Source: Dethiobacter sp. (GTDB taxonomy: Bacteria > Bacillota > Dethiobacteria > Dethiobacterales > Dethiobacteraceae). Taken from it: DNA of 64,000 bases. Position 1 is the first letter of the stretch. Every line of letters starts with the position of its first letter. This document shows, in pieces, positions 48,099 to 56,628 of the stretch. The notes beneath the pieces are model-generated. The model searched no databases. It was not told where the DNA came from and was given only the letters and a program-made list of their open reading frames with translations. The position numbers and the translations under genes were made by a program. The stretch spans positions 62,001 to 126,000 of the forward strand of contig JAGXRN010000079.1 in NCBI GenBank assembly GCA_018335875.1, in the 5' to 3' direction.

Positions 48099-49796
48099 TT
48101 AAATCGTATTATACTTCTTCAACTTGTTATAGAGAGTGGCCAAGGAAATATTCAGCGCCTGGGCTGCCTTCTTCTTTCCTTCCAGCGTCTCGCCATAGCG
48201 CATAAGAGCTGCCTTTAGCATGATTTGCTCCATCTTATCAAGCGCCATAATTTCAGTGGAGCTGATAGTCTGGGTGTTTGAAAACTGCCCGATATAAAGC
48301 GATAGATGCTGTTGCCCGATATGATCATTGTCTACTGATACCATTGCACGCTCTACCACACTCTCCAATTCGCGTATGTTGGCGGGCCAATCATAATTAG
48401 CGAGCAGTTGGAGAGCTTCCGGGGAAACCCCTTTTATTTTTTTGCCAAGTTTACGATTAAGCTTAGTAATTAAGTTGTCGACCAGCAGCGATATGTCTTC
48501 CTTACGCTGGCGGAGTGGTGGAAGATTTATTTCGATTACATTCAGGCGAAAATATAGTTCTTCCCGGAATCGTGCCCTACGCACAAGTGACTTCAAATCA
48601 ATATTGGTGGCTGCAATGATGCGAACGTCAGCTTTTGCGCCGTGGCTCCCGCCGACCCGCTCAAATTCACGGTCCTGCAGCAGGCGCAGCAGCTTGCCCT
48701 GCAGATAAGGATTCATCTCACTTATTTCATCAAGAAACAGCGTACCGCCGTTTGCCAGCTCCACTTTCCCCAGTTTTGTTTTTACCGCACCTGTAAAGGC
48801 ACCTTTTTCATGACCGAAAAGCTCACTCTCCAGCAGTTCCTCCGGCACTGAGGCGCAACTTACCTTAATAAACGGTTTCCCGCGGCGATTGCTGGCTTGG
48901 TGGATAGCATGGGCAAAAAGTTCCTTCCCGGTTCCTGTCTCCCCGGCCAGCAGTACAGGCGAGTCGTTCCTTGCCGCTTTTTTGGCCATTTCCAGAGAAG
49001 CCTGGAAGATCTTACTTGTACCTATAAGGTCATCAAAAGTAAATTTGCTCCCTGTAATCTGGTCTATTTTTGCATACAGGTTCTCGATAATTGTAGTGCT
49101 TTTCTGTAGTTCATCCATGAGTTTGAGGATATCGGTTATCGGCTGAAAAACTACAACGCCTCCTATGATTTCTCCCTCAACCACGATTGGAGAGGCATTG
49201 GAAATGACCTCGACCCCGGAGCCACCCACCTTGGAACGGTAGCCGACAACCGGTTTTTGTTTTACCAGTGAGTTGGCCAGTGCGCCATGAGGGGAAACTT
49301 CAAAAATGTTTTTCCCGACCCGCACTTCTTCAGGAATACCGGTGACCCTGGTAAAAGCAGGGTTAACATACTTGATAAGGCCGGTATTGTCGGCCATTTC
49401 AATTGCTTCCTGGACAGAATTGAGGATCGCCCAAAGCTCTCCTTTCAGCTTTTTTACATCCAGCAGCTCTTCCTTAGACTGCAAAATATCCATTAAAAGA
49501 CTGCCTGAGCGGGCTTCCAGGACAGTGGCGCCGGCACTCTTTACTTTTTGCACTCTCTCCAGAACTTCAGTGCCGCCCGTTGCAACAATGATGGTATCAA
49601 CTTCAGGCTTTACTACCAGCTCTTCATAATCTTCAGTTACAAAGACCCTGTCTCTGCGAACTAGCATCATGCCTGGCGTAGTCATATTCAAATCAGCGGC
49701 GCCGACAACATCCACACTTTCCATTATACGAAGTACGCGGTAAACTGAACTCCCTTTATTACCCATGCCCACAATTGCAACTTTGTTTTTAGCCAT
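48099..49796 (-). CDS. Sigma-54-dependent activator with N-terminal Rossmann-like domain and PAS
   Basis: 565 residues from ATG (MAKNKVAIVGMGNKGSS) with AGGAG 8 bases upstream. Residues 1-115 resemble an NAD-binding Rossmann fold (VAIVGMGNKGSSVYRVL, VDTIIVATGG). About 125-225 is a PAS domain (YVNPAFTRVTGI). About 255-480 is the AAA+ core: Walker A GETGTGKE, GAFTGA sigma-54 contact loop, Walker B GGTLFLDEIS. The C terminus is a Fis-like helix-turn-helix (KKAAQALNISLATLYNKL). It may sense a nucleotide or small ligand and redox state. Divergent from the Asp23 gene, upstream of the CoA-transferase. Confidence 0.94.
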   Translation of the reverse strand: MAKNKVAIVGMGNKGSSVYRVLRIMESVDVVGAADLNMTTPGMMLVRRDRVFVTEDYEELVVKPEVDTIIVATGGTEVLERVQKVKSAGATVLEARSGSLLMDILQSKEELLDVKKLKGELWAILNSVQEAIEMADNTGLIKYVNPAFTRVTGIPEEVRVGKNIFEVSPHGALANSLVKQKPVVGYRSKVGGSGVEVISNASPIVVEGEIIGGVVVFQPITDILKLMDELQKSTTIIENLYAKIDQITGSKFTFDDLIGTSKIFQASLEMAKKAARNDSPVLLAGETGTGKELFAHAIHQASNRRGKPFIKVSCASVPEELLESELFGHEKGAFTGAVKTKLGKVELANGGTLFLDEISEMNPYLQGKLLRLLQDREFERVGGSHGAKADVRIIAATNIDLKSLVRRARFREELYFRLNVIEINLPPLRQRKEDISLLVDNLITKLNRKLGKKIKGVSPEALQLLANYDWPANIRELESVVERAMVSVDNDHIGQQHLSLYIGQFSNTQTISSTEIMALDKMEQIMLKAALMRYGETLEGKKKAAQALNISLATLYNKLKKYNTI

Positions 49797-49909
49797 GTCA
49801 TCCACTCCTCATGCTCTCAAAATAAAATATTCTCTAAAATTTAGAAGAAATCCTGCAAGACTTTCGCAATTCCTTTTTTTTCATCAAGGAGTGCCGCATT
49901 ATCTATGGC

Positions 49910-49938
49910 TTGGTTAAACCAGGGTGCTGTGTTATAAT
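49910..49938 (+). promoter_or_regulatory. Sigma-A promoter of the P-loop/Asp23 gene
   Basis: TTGGTT, 17 bases, TATAAT on the plus strand, about 40 bases before the ATG. Confidence 0.7.
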
Positions 49939-49978
49939 TATTTAAGCTAACGAGTAAGTCTTTACCCGGAGGGAAACA

Positions 49979-50815
49979 ATGCAGGTCTTTGCCTTAGTAG
50001 GCTCAAGCGGTACAGGGAAATCCCACCGCGCTTCGTATCTGGCCTTTAAACATAATATTGACCTTATTATTGACGACGGACTGCTCATTCAGGGAAACTC
50101 CATCCTGGCAGGGAAATCAGCCAAGAGGGAGGCCACCAGGTTTGGGGCAGTTAAACGCGCGATCTTTCACGACCAGGAGCATGCAGCCGAAGTGAAAAAA
50201 AAGATATCAGAATCTGGAGCAGAAAACATACTGATTCTTGGCACCTCGGAAAAAATGACAAAAAGAATTGCCACAAAATTAGAGCTTCCTCCTCCGCAAG
50301 AGGTCATCAGGATTGAGGAGATAGCTTCGCCGCGCGCTATCGACAGAGCACTGGAGGAGCGCAAAAAGAAAAACAGCCATGTTATCCCCATACCCACTTT
50401 TGCTATTAAAAAAGATTTTCCCGGCTACCTGATTGATCCGCTGCGGTCTTTCTGGGGGAAAAGCAACCGTGAAGACGAGAAAAAGCTAATTATTGAAAGA
50501 TCTATCGTGCGGCCGATTTTTAACTCCTTTGGCACCTTTTTTATCTCTGAACAAGCCATAGTGCAGATGACAACCCATATAGCATCTCAAATTACGGGGG
50601 TAGCCCGTGTGATTAAAGTAGACGTGATATCAAGGCAGGATGGTGTCACTCTGGATATTGACGTAAATATATACTACGGCGATAATGTTCCATCCGTTCT
50701 CAGAAATATTCAGACTGCAATTAAGGAAACTATAGAGTTTTTGACCGGCCTAAATCTCGTCTCCATCCAAGTTACAGCCAGACGCATCGAACTGGGGTCA
50801 GGTTTGAACAATTGA
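49979..50815 (+). CDS. P-loop NTPase fused to an Asp23/Gls24-like domain
   Basis: 278 residues, ATG with CCGGAGGGAAACA. The N-terminal part (1-150) has a Walker A GSSGTGKS (8-15) and a Walker-B-like LIIDDGLLI, resembling a small kinase/ATPase. Residues about 165-272 match the Asp23/Gls24 (alkaline-shock protein) fold: ISEQAIVQMTTHIASQITGV, VTLDIDVNIYYGDNVPSVLRNIQ and IQVTARRI. Asp23 proteins act at the envelope in Firmicutes; the coupling to an NTPase is unusual. The stop codon TGA lies inside a short dispersed repeat (R1), so the last residues (GLNN) come from the repeat. Confidence 0.85.
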   Translation: MQVFALVGSSGTGKSHRASYLAFKHNIDLIIDDGLLIQGNSILAGKSAKREATRFGAVKRAIFHDQEHAAEVKKKISESGAENILILGTSEKMTKRIATKLELPPPQEVIRIEEIASPRAIDRALEERKKKNSHVIPIPTFAIKKDFPGYLIDPLRSFWGKSNREDEKKLIIERSIVRPIFNSFGTFFISEQAIVQMTTHIASQITGVARVIKVDVISRQDGVTLDIDVNIYYGDNVPSVLRNIQTAIKETIEFLTGLNLVSIQVTARRIELGSGLNN

Positions 50816-50817
50816 AC
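50794..50817 (+). repeat. GGGGTCAGGT-type repeat R1
   Basis: GGGGTCAGGTTTGAAC followed by AATTGAAC. It is the same as R3 except for one base and overlaps the 3' end and stop codon of the Asp23-type gene. Confidence 0.75.
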
Positions 50818-50829
50818 TAAGTCCAATAC

Positions 50830-50876
50830 AAACAGCAAATGAGCGTGGGCAAGTGCCTCACGCTCATTTGCTGTTT
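50830..50876. terminator. Bidirectional terminator between the Asp23-type gene and threonine aldolase
   Basis: AAACAGCAAATGAGCGTG pairs perfectly over 18 bases with its complement across an 11-base loop. It separates two convergent genes. Confidence 0.8.
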
Positions 50877-50884
50877 AAACCCCA

Positions 50885-51904
50885 CTAAAATACCTGTTTT
50901 ATTCTCTCAAGCGCCTCCTTGATATCTCCCATGGATACGTCCGAGTGCGTAACAAAACGGACCTCGCTGCGACCGGAAGCTCCGGCCAGCACACGTATTT
51001 CTGCTAACTTTTTTACCAATTGTGCTTTAGTCAGAATGGACTCATCAGCGGCGGCTAAAACCATATTAGTTTCTACGCGTGCGGTGTCTACCCGCAGGCC
51101 CGGCAGCAGAGAGAGCCCCTCTGCCAGGACCTTGGCTTTGTCGTGGTCCCCTTCCAGACGGGATGTGTTGCGCAGCGCAACAAGGCCGGCGGCCGCCAGG
51201 ACACCTGCCTGCCTCATGCCGCCACCCAGCAATTTACGCCAGCGTCTGGCATCGGCGATAAATTCTCTGTTCCCAACCAAAAGAGAGCCCACAGGTGCTC
51301 CCAGCCCTTTGGAAAGACAAAACATAACCGAGTCAGCAAAGCCGGCGAGCTCTTTTACTTCACACCGGAGAGCCAGAGCGGCGTTGAAGATACGTGCCCC
51401 GTCCAGGTGGACTTTTAGGGCGTTTTCTTTAGCCAGGCTGTAGACGGTCTTCATCTGCGCAAGACCCATTACCGAACCGCCTCCGCGGTTTAGTGTGTTT
51501 TCCAGGCAGACAAGCCTTGTGCGTGGCAGATAATAGATTTGCTCACGGAAATGGCTCGCCAGCACCCCTTCATCCTTGTGCAGATTTTCCACCAAATGCA
51601 GCTGCACCCCTGCCAACACCGCAGCGGCTCCCATTTCATAATGGAAAATATGTGCCTCGCTGTCGCAGATTACTTCCTCACCCCGCGCACAGTGGGCCAT
51701 AATTGCTATTTGGTTCCCCATGCTGCCGCTTGGAACAAATAATGCTGCTTCTTTTCCCATCAGTTCGCAAGCCTTGGCTTCCAGCCTGTTTACTGTAGGG
51801 TCTTCCCCATAAACATCGTCCCCGACTTCAGCTTCAGCCATGGCCTGTCTCATTTCCGGCGTGGGCCGGGTAACAGTGTCGCTGCGCAAGTCAATTACTT
51901 TCAT
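50885..51904 (-). CDS. ltaE: Low-specificity L-threonine aldolase
   Basis: PLP enzyme splitting threonine or allo-threonine to glycine and acetaldehyde. 339 residues, ATG with GGAGGGAAGAGCA. Recognisable parts: [33 protein letters not shown], the [12 protein letters not shown] loop, [15 protein letters not shown] and the PLP-lysine segment [13 protein letters not shown]. Same strand as fdhD, with 34 bases between; probably co-transcribed with it though functionally unrelated. Confidence 0.95.
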   Translation of the reverse strand: MKVIDLRSDTVTRPTPEMRQAMAEAEVGDDVYGEDPTVNRLEAKACELMGKEAALFVPSGSMGNQIAIMAHCARGEEVICDSEAHIFHYEMGAAAVLAGVQLHLVENLHKDEGVLASHFREQIYYLPRTRLVCLENTLNRGGGSVMGLAQMKTVYSLAKENALKVHLDGARIFNAALALRCEVKELAGFADSVMFCLSKGLGAPVGSLLVGNREFIADARRWRKLLGGGMRQAGVLAAAGLVALRNTSRLEGDHDKAKVLAEGLSLLPGLRVDTARVETNMVLAAADESILTKAQLVKKLAEIRVLAGASGRSEVRFVTHSDVSMGDIKEALERIKQVF

Positions 51905-51938
51905 TGCTCTTCCCTCCGCTATGGTATCTGTTCTATAT

Positions 51939-52721
51939 TTAGCTAATTACCCTGTCTGTGCCGCTGTACACATTAAAGCGGCGGCCACGTACAAAACCGA
52001 TTAGTGTAATCCCCAGTTTTTCCGCAAGTTCAATACTGAGTGTAGTAGGCGCGGACCTTGAAACCAGGATAGGAATACCGATTTTTGCTGTCTTCACCAG
52101 GATTTCTGAGGAAATCCTGCCGCTTGTCACCAATATTTTATCATTCAGCGGCACATTCTCCTTAAGACAAAGACCCAGGATTTTGTCCACGGCGTTGTGT
52201 CTGCCGATATCCTCACAAAAATATAAAATTTTGTCCGGTATACACAACGCTGCACTGTGGATGCCGCCTGTCAGCCTGAACAGGTCAGCATTTTCCTGCA
52301 GTCCGCCCATGAGTTCCAAAACCTGTTTGTAAGTAACAGTGAGCGGTGAGGATACAGGCTTACTTTTAAGGGAGTCAAGGACACTGAAAAAAACCGTCCC
52401 TTTGCCGCAGCCAGAGGTAATAGTCCTCTTACCGTAAAGCTTCTCAGCCAGTTTTTCCCCGCCTGTCTCCACAAAAACAAAACCGTTTTCCCTGTCATCC
52501 TTAAGCGTTTTTATCTCACTAAAATCACCGATAATCCCCTCGGAACGCAAAAATCCCACAGCAAGCATATCTGTGAGCTCAGGAGTGCACAGCAATGTAA
52601 CAAACTCCTGCCCGTTCAGATAAATGGTAAGAGGAGCCTCCACCACCACAGCATCACTGATGTCACGGGCACCCTTATCATCCACCCTGCTTATTTCCTT
52701 TTCCCGTACTCTCTCGTCCAT
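51939..52721 (-). CDS. fdhD: Formate dehydrogenase accessory sulfurtransferase FdhD
   Basis: Transfers sulfur from a cysteine desulfurase to the molybdenum/tungsten cofactor of formate dehydrogenase. 260 residues, ATG with GGGAGGTTGTT. Motifs: [27 protein letters not shown], the cysteine loop TSGCGKGT (C105; only one cysteine rather than the C-x-x-C of the E. coli protein) and [13 protein letters not shown]. Repeat R2 abuts its ribosome site. Serves the fdhA gene about 1.2 kb upstream on the same strand. Confidence 0.95.
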   Translation of the reverse strand: MDERVREKEISRVDDKGARDISDAVVVEAPLTIYLNGQEFVTLLCTPELTDMLAVGFLRSEGIIGDFSEIKTLKDDRENGFVFVETGGEKLAEKLYGKRTITSGCGKGTVFFSVLDSLKSKPVSSPLTVTYKQVLELMGGLQENADLFRLTGGIHSAALCIPDKILYFCEDIGRHNAVDKILGLCLKENVPLNDKILVTSGRISSEILVKTAKIGIPILVSRSAPTTLSIELAEKLGITLIGFVRGRRFNVYSGTDRVIS

Positions 52722-52732
52722 AACAACCTCCC

Positions 52733-52760
52733 GGGGTCAGGTCCGAACATTCGAACATTT
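52733..52760 (+). repeat. GGGGTCAGGT-type repeat R2
   Basis: GGGGTCAGGTCCGAACATTC followed by GAACATTT. It is an exact 28-base inverted copy of R4. On the minus strand its end (CCTGACCCC) runs straight into GGGAGGT, the ribosome site of fdhD. Confidence 0.85.
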
Positions 52761-52851
52761 ACCATATATTACCTGATTAATAAAGCAACCAAAGATACTT
52801 TTCGACAAAGGCTCAGAATTTCCCTTTTCTTTTTTATAGCGACGTAAAATA

Positions 52852-53433
52852 CTACTCTGGCAAGTACCCTCTCTCAACCGCATCATTTAACATACTCAAC
52901 ACAAACTGCCAAAGCTTTTCGGATCCTTCGATAATAGACCCATTACGCTTAATTACCTGCTCTTTCTTTATACCGTGTATCTGCCATGAGCGGCCTTTGG
53001 TCAGATAGTTGCACAAAAGTGGTTGCAGCTTGTCCAGTGCGGCGACAAATCGAGCCTCTCCTGATTGGCACTCTTCAAACTCCTCCCACAGGCATCTCAG
53101 TTCCTGAGCCTGGCTTTGGGGCAGCATGCCAAACAACCTGTCGGCCGCTTTCTGTTCGCGCTCCGGCTTATCTTTTTCCGCCTCAATGTCATAACAGTAG
53201 GTGTCCCCCGCATCTATTTCCACTATGTCGTGAATCAGCGCCATCTTAATAGACTTTAACAAATTCAGATCTTGTTTTTTGGCATATTCCGATAATAAAA
53301 TGCACATCAAAGCCAGATGCCAGGAATGCTCCGCATCATTCTCATACCTTGACCCGTCCATTAGGAAGTTCTGCCTGTATACCTGTTTTAATTTATCCGC
53401 TTCGATTATAAAGCCAATCAGCTGCTCCAGCAT
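52852..53433 (-). CDS. HD-domain phosphohydrolase (YfbR/HDDC2-like 5'-nucleotidase)
   Basis: 193 residues, ATG with GGGAGGTATGAA. The HD-superfamily metal site is complete: H36 (ENDAEHSWH), H68-D69 (MALIHDIVEID) and D134 (AALDKLQPLL). Such proteins hydrolyse deoxynucleoside monophosphates. It lies between the RAYT remnant and fdhD, with repeats R3 and R2 touching either side, so it may be a passenger of that element. No obvious link to formate metabolism. Confidence 0.88.
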   Translation of the reverse strand: MLEQLIGFIIEADKLKQVYRQNFLMDGSRYENDAEHSWHLALMCILLSEYAKKQDLNLLKSIKMALIHDIVEIDAGDTYCYDIEAEKDKPEREQKAADRLFGMLPQSQAQELRCLWEEFEECQSGEARFVAALDKLQPLLCNYLTKGRSWQIHGIKKEQVIKRNGSIIEGSEKLWQFVLSMLNDAVERGYLPE

Positions 53434-53445
53434 TTCATACCTCCC

Positions 53446-53470
53446 GGGGTCAGGTTTGAACTATTGAACG
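53446..53470 (+). repeat. GGGGTCAGGT-type repeat R3
   Basis: GGGGTCAGGTTTGAAC followed by TATTGAACG. It supplies the stop codon TAG of the RAYT remnant and adjoins the ribosome site (GGGAGGT) of the HD gene. Confidence 0.8.
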
Positions 53471-53793
53471 TATTTTTGGATTATTGTCTCTATATCTTTT
53501 ATGGGCTGAATTAACTCCGGGAATCTTTTTAGCAAAATCCTCTGATAAACCTTTGGAACATATTCAGGCGAAACTGAAAGGTAGCTTGCGACAACACTTC
53601 CCGGTAAGTGCAAAAGGTGCCTTGCAATGAAAATATACACTTTTCGTGCATTAGAACACGTTAGATAATCTTTTAATATAAACAAATATTTACGGAAGTC
53701 CTCATTATCAACAAAAATATCTAACTGTTTATTCCCACGTACAATAACATGATAAATTGCTCCGGGGTAGTGAACCCTTCTTTTTCTTGGCAT
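53461..53793 (-). pseudogene. RAYT (IS200-like Y1) transposase remnant with central deletion
   Basis: About 110 residues from ATG (MPRKRRVHYPGAIYHVIVRG). The N-terminal 48 residues are the opening of REP-associated tyrosine transposases (YPGAIYHVIVRGNKQ.DIF, EDFRKYLFILKDYL). The family's HUH motif (HVH) and catalytic tyrosine that should follow are absent; instead, in frame, the C-terminal helical part appears (ARKVYIFIARHLLHLPGSVV to IIQKYVQ). Family length is roughly 200-330 residues. It cannot cut DNA. It is framed by repeats R3 and R4. Confidence 0.75.
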
Positions 53794-53875
53794 TTTCTCC
53801 ACTCCCAGATTAAATCTAAGAGCTTATTCGGCATAATTTATTATTTTCCTTTTTTTGTAATTAGCAAATTTATCC

Positions 53876-53903
53876 AAATGTTCGAATGTTCGGACCTGAC
53901 CCC
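53876..53903 (-). repeat. GGGGTCAGGT-type repeat R4 (inverted)
   Basis: AAATGTTCGAATGTTCGGAC followed by CTGACCCC: the exact reverse complement of R2. The internal TTCGAATGTTCG gives local dyad symmetry. R2 and R4 face each other across 1.1 kb holding the HD gene and RAYT remnant. Confidence 0.85.
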
Positions 53904-53931
53904 AAGTTAAACGGACCCCGTTTGGGATCCG
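53904..53931 (-). terminator. Possible terminator of the formate dehydrogenase operon
   Basis: On the minus strand CGGATCCC, loop AAAC, GGGGTCCG, then TTTAACTT: an 8-bp stem with one wobble and a weak T-run, 30 bases past fdhA. Confidence 0.45.
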
Positions 53932-53961
53932 CACCAACTTATCTGTGAAACATTTTAATGG

Positions 53962-56628
53962 TTATTCTGCTTTCTCAAGGCGGACGGCACAGACTTTGAG
54001 CTCAGGGGTTTTGGCAATGCGACAGAACTCTGAATTAGTGAGCAGGTTTGCCGCCGATTCGGCGAAGTGGAAGGTCATGAAGACGACGCCGCGCTGTACA
54101 CGCTCTGTGAGTCGGACGTTACACCTGACGGAACCGCGGCGTGAACTGACAATAACAGAGTCATTGGGGCCAATGCCGAGTTTTTCGGCGTCCAGCGGGT
54201 TGATTTCCATCAATTCTTCGCTGTGGAACTGATTCAGGCCCTCAGTTTTGCGTGTCATTGTCCCTGTATGATAATGGTAGAGGCTGCGCCCCGTTGTGAG
54301 GAGGAAGGGGTACTCCCCGTCAGCCTGTTCCGCGGAGAGCCTGTATTCAACTGCTGAGAATTTGCCGAGGCCGCGGCTGAATTTGCCGACATGGAGTATC
54401 GGTGTGCCCGGATGTTCGGTGTCAGGGCAGGGCCACTGAATGCCGCCGTCTTCGAGGCGCTGATAGTTGATGCCCGCATAACTTGGCGTCAACCGGCTGA
54501 TCTCCTCCATAACCTGCTCTGAATTCTCGTAGTTCCAGTCAAACCCTAATTTCCGGGCAAGCATTGTGATAATCTCCCAGTCAGGCTTGCTTTGCCCGCG
54601 CGGGTTCAGCGCCTTGCGCACCCGCTGGACACGCCGCTCTGTGTTGGCAAAGACGCCGTTCTTTTCAGCAAAGGTAGCCGCAGGCAGAACCACGTCAGCC
54701 AGTTGGGCGGTCTCTGTGAGGAAGATATCCTGAACTACCAGGAAGTCCATCTTCTCAAGGGTGTGGCAGATATGACTCCCGTCGGGGTCACTGAGGAACG
54801 GGTTCTCACCCATGATATACAGTGCGCGGATACGGTCCTCGCCCGCCGCCTGAAACATTTCCGTCATCGTCATGCCCGGCTTGTCGGGAAGTCGGACATT
54901 CCAAGCGTTTTCAAACTTCTCGCGGACGGTGGGATCGGCAACCGGCTGATAACCGGTAAAGACTACCGGCAGCGCGCCCATGTCACACGCCCCCTGCACG
55001 TTGTTCTGACCGCGAAGCGGGTTTAAGCCTGCCCCTGGTTTGCCAAAGTTTCCTGTAGCCAGGGTCAAATTGGCAAGTGAAAGCACATTTTCGGTTCCGC
55101 TCGTATGCTGCGTCACACCCATGGTGTAGAGGACGGTTGCGCTGTCAGCGCCGGCATAGAGCCTGGCAGCCTTAATAATATCCTCCGCCGGTACCCCGCT
55201 AAGCTGCGAGGCGTATTCAGGCGTATACTTGTCAACTGTGGCTTTCATGTCCTCAAAGCCTTCTGTGCGGTTGGCAATAAACTCGTTGTCAACGAGGCCT
55301 TCTTTAAGGATAACATGCAGCATGCCGTTAATCAGGGCGACGTCGGCGCCCGGTTTGAGCGGCAGGTAAACATCGCAAATTTCAGTCAGTGGAATACTGC
55401 GCGGGTCGGCGACAATTAGTTTGGCACCGTTTCTGACTGCTTTCCTGATCCTGTAACCTATAATGGGGTGATTTTCAGTGGTGTTGGAGCCGATAACAAA
55501 AATTGCCTGGGCATTTTCCACTTCACCAATGGTATTTGTCATTGCACCGCTACCAAGAACAGTGGCCAGACCGGCCACAGTGGGAGCGTGTCAGAGACGG
55601 GCGCAGTGGTCAATATTGTTTGTCCCCAGCTGGCGCATTATTTTCTGGAAAGCAAAGTTATCTTCATGAGTGCAGCGCGCGGAACTGATACCGCCGACTG
55701 CCCACGGGCCTGATTCTTCAATTATCTCCCTGAACTTCTCCGCTACCAGTTCAAGCGCCTCATCCCAGGAAGCTTCCTCGAATTTGCCGTCCCGTTTGAT
55801 AAGCGGCGTTTTGAGGCGGTCCGGGTGATTGATAAAATGATAGCCGAAGCGTCCTTTAACACAAAGCTGGCCGCGGTTTACCGGATTTTCTTTATCACCG
55901 CGGACTGAAACGACGCGGTCACCTCTGACACCAAGGTAGATGCCGCAGCCGACTCCGCAATAAGTGCATACTGTTTTGACTTCCCTTGACGGGCGTTCGT
56001 GTATTTTAAACGCCAGGGCGCCGGTCGGACAGCGGTCCGCGCACTCGCCGCAGGACTCACATTTTGACTCTACGAGCGGCATGCTGCCTAAAGTGCTGAC
56101 CCTGGTACCCGTGCCGCGGTGGCTGAAGTCAATGGCCGCTATACCGTTAATCTCCTGGCAGGTCCGCACGCAAATGCCGCAAAGAATACAACGTGAATGG
56201 TCCATATCGAAGAACGGATTCGATTTATCCGTGGGAACTTCACTCATGCCGCGCCGCAGGCTGGCAAGGTTCTCATCGGTAATGCCAACAAAAGCTGATA
56301 CCCGCTGCAGGTCGCAGTCGTGGTTGCGGATGCAGGACTGGCAGTCGGGATTGTGGTTGGAAAGAATCATTTCCACAGTAACCCTGCGCACCAGAGATAC
56401 TGCCGGCGAATCCGTCAGGACTACCATGCCCTCGGTAACCGGGGCACGGCAGGCAGTGACAAGCTTGCCGTTGATATCTACCATGCAAACACGGCAGCCA
56501 CCAAATGTGGAGAGGTCAGGGTGGTAGCAAAGAGAGGGAATATAGATTCCTGCTTCTTTGGCAGCTTGCAATACTGTGGCGTCTTCGGCAGCCATAATCT
56601 CCTGGCCGTCAATATAAATTCTTGGCAT
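53962..56628 (-). CDS. fdhA: NAD(P)-dependent formate dehydrogenase catalytic subunit, selenoprotein (TGA read as Sec346)
   Basis: Formate/CO2 interconversion at a Mo- or W-bis-pterin site. One 888-residue protein only if the in-frame TGA at 55591-55593 is selenocysteine (CARL-U-HAPTVAGLA, the FdhA active-site motif). Order: NuoG-like [2Fe-2S] (C34, C45, C48, C60), a His/Cys cluster (C96, C99, C105), two ferredoxin-type clusters (C147-C157, C190-C200), the FdhA [4Fe-4S] (C221, C224, C228, C256), then molybdopterin domains to about 760 and a C-terminal cap (GRSLYHYHTGTMTRKTEGLN). It starts in the NuoF stop (TAATG) and ends the nuoE-nuoF-fdhA operon. Length matches Moorella FdhA. Confidence 0.95.
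55553..55593 (-). promoter_or_regulatory. SECIS-like hairpin after the fdhA TGA
   Basis: On the minus strand the TGA is followed by 12 bases, a 6-bp stem GTGGCC/GGCCAC and the loop GGTCT. The loop begins 19 bases after the TGA, the same spacing and loop bases that I recall for the E. coli fdhF SECIS. This marks the codon for selenocysteine by SelB. selA-D are not in the window. Confidence 0.9.

Noticed and set aside
55591-56628. Separate 345-residue NuoG-like protein ending at TGA
   Set aside because: The TGA is a selenocysteine codon; the downstream frame continues the same FdhA fold.
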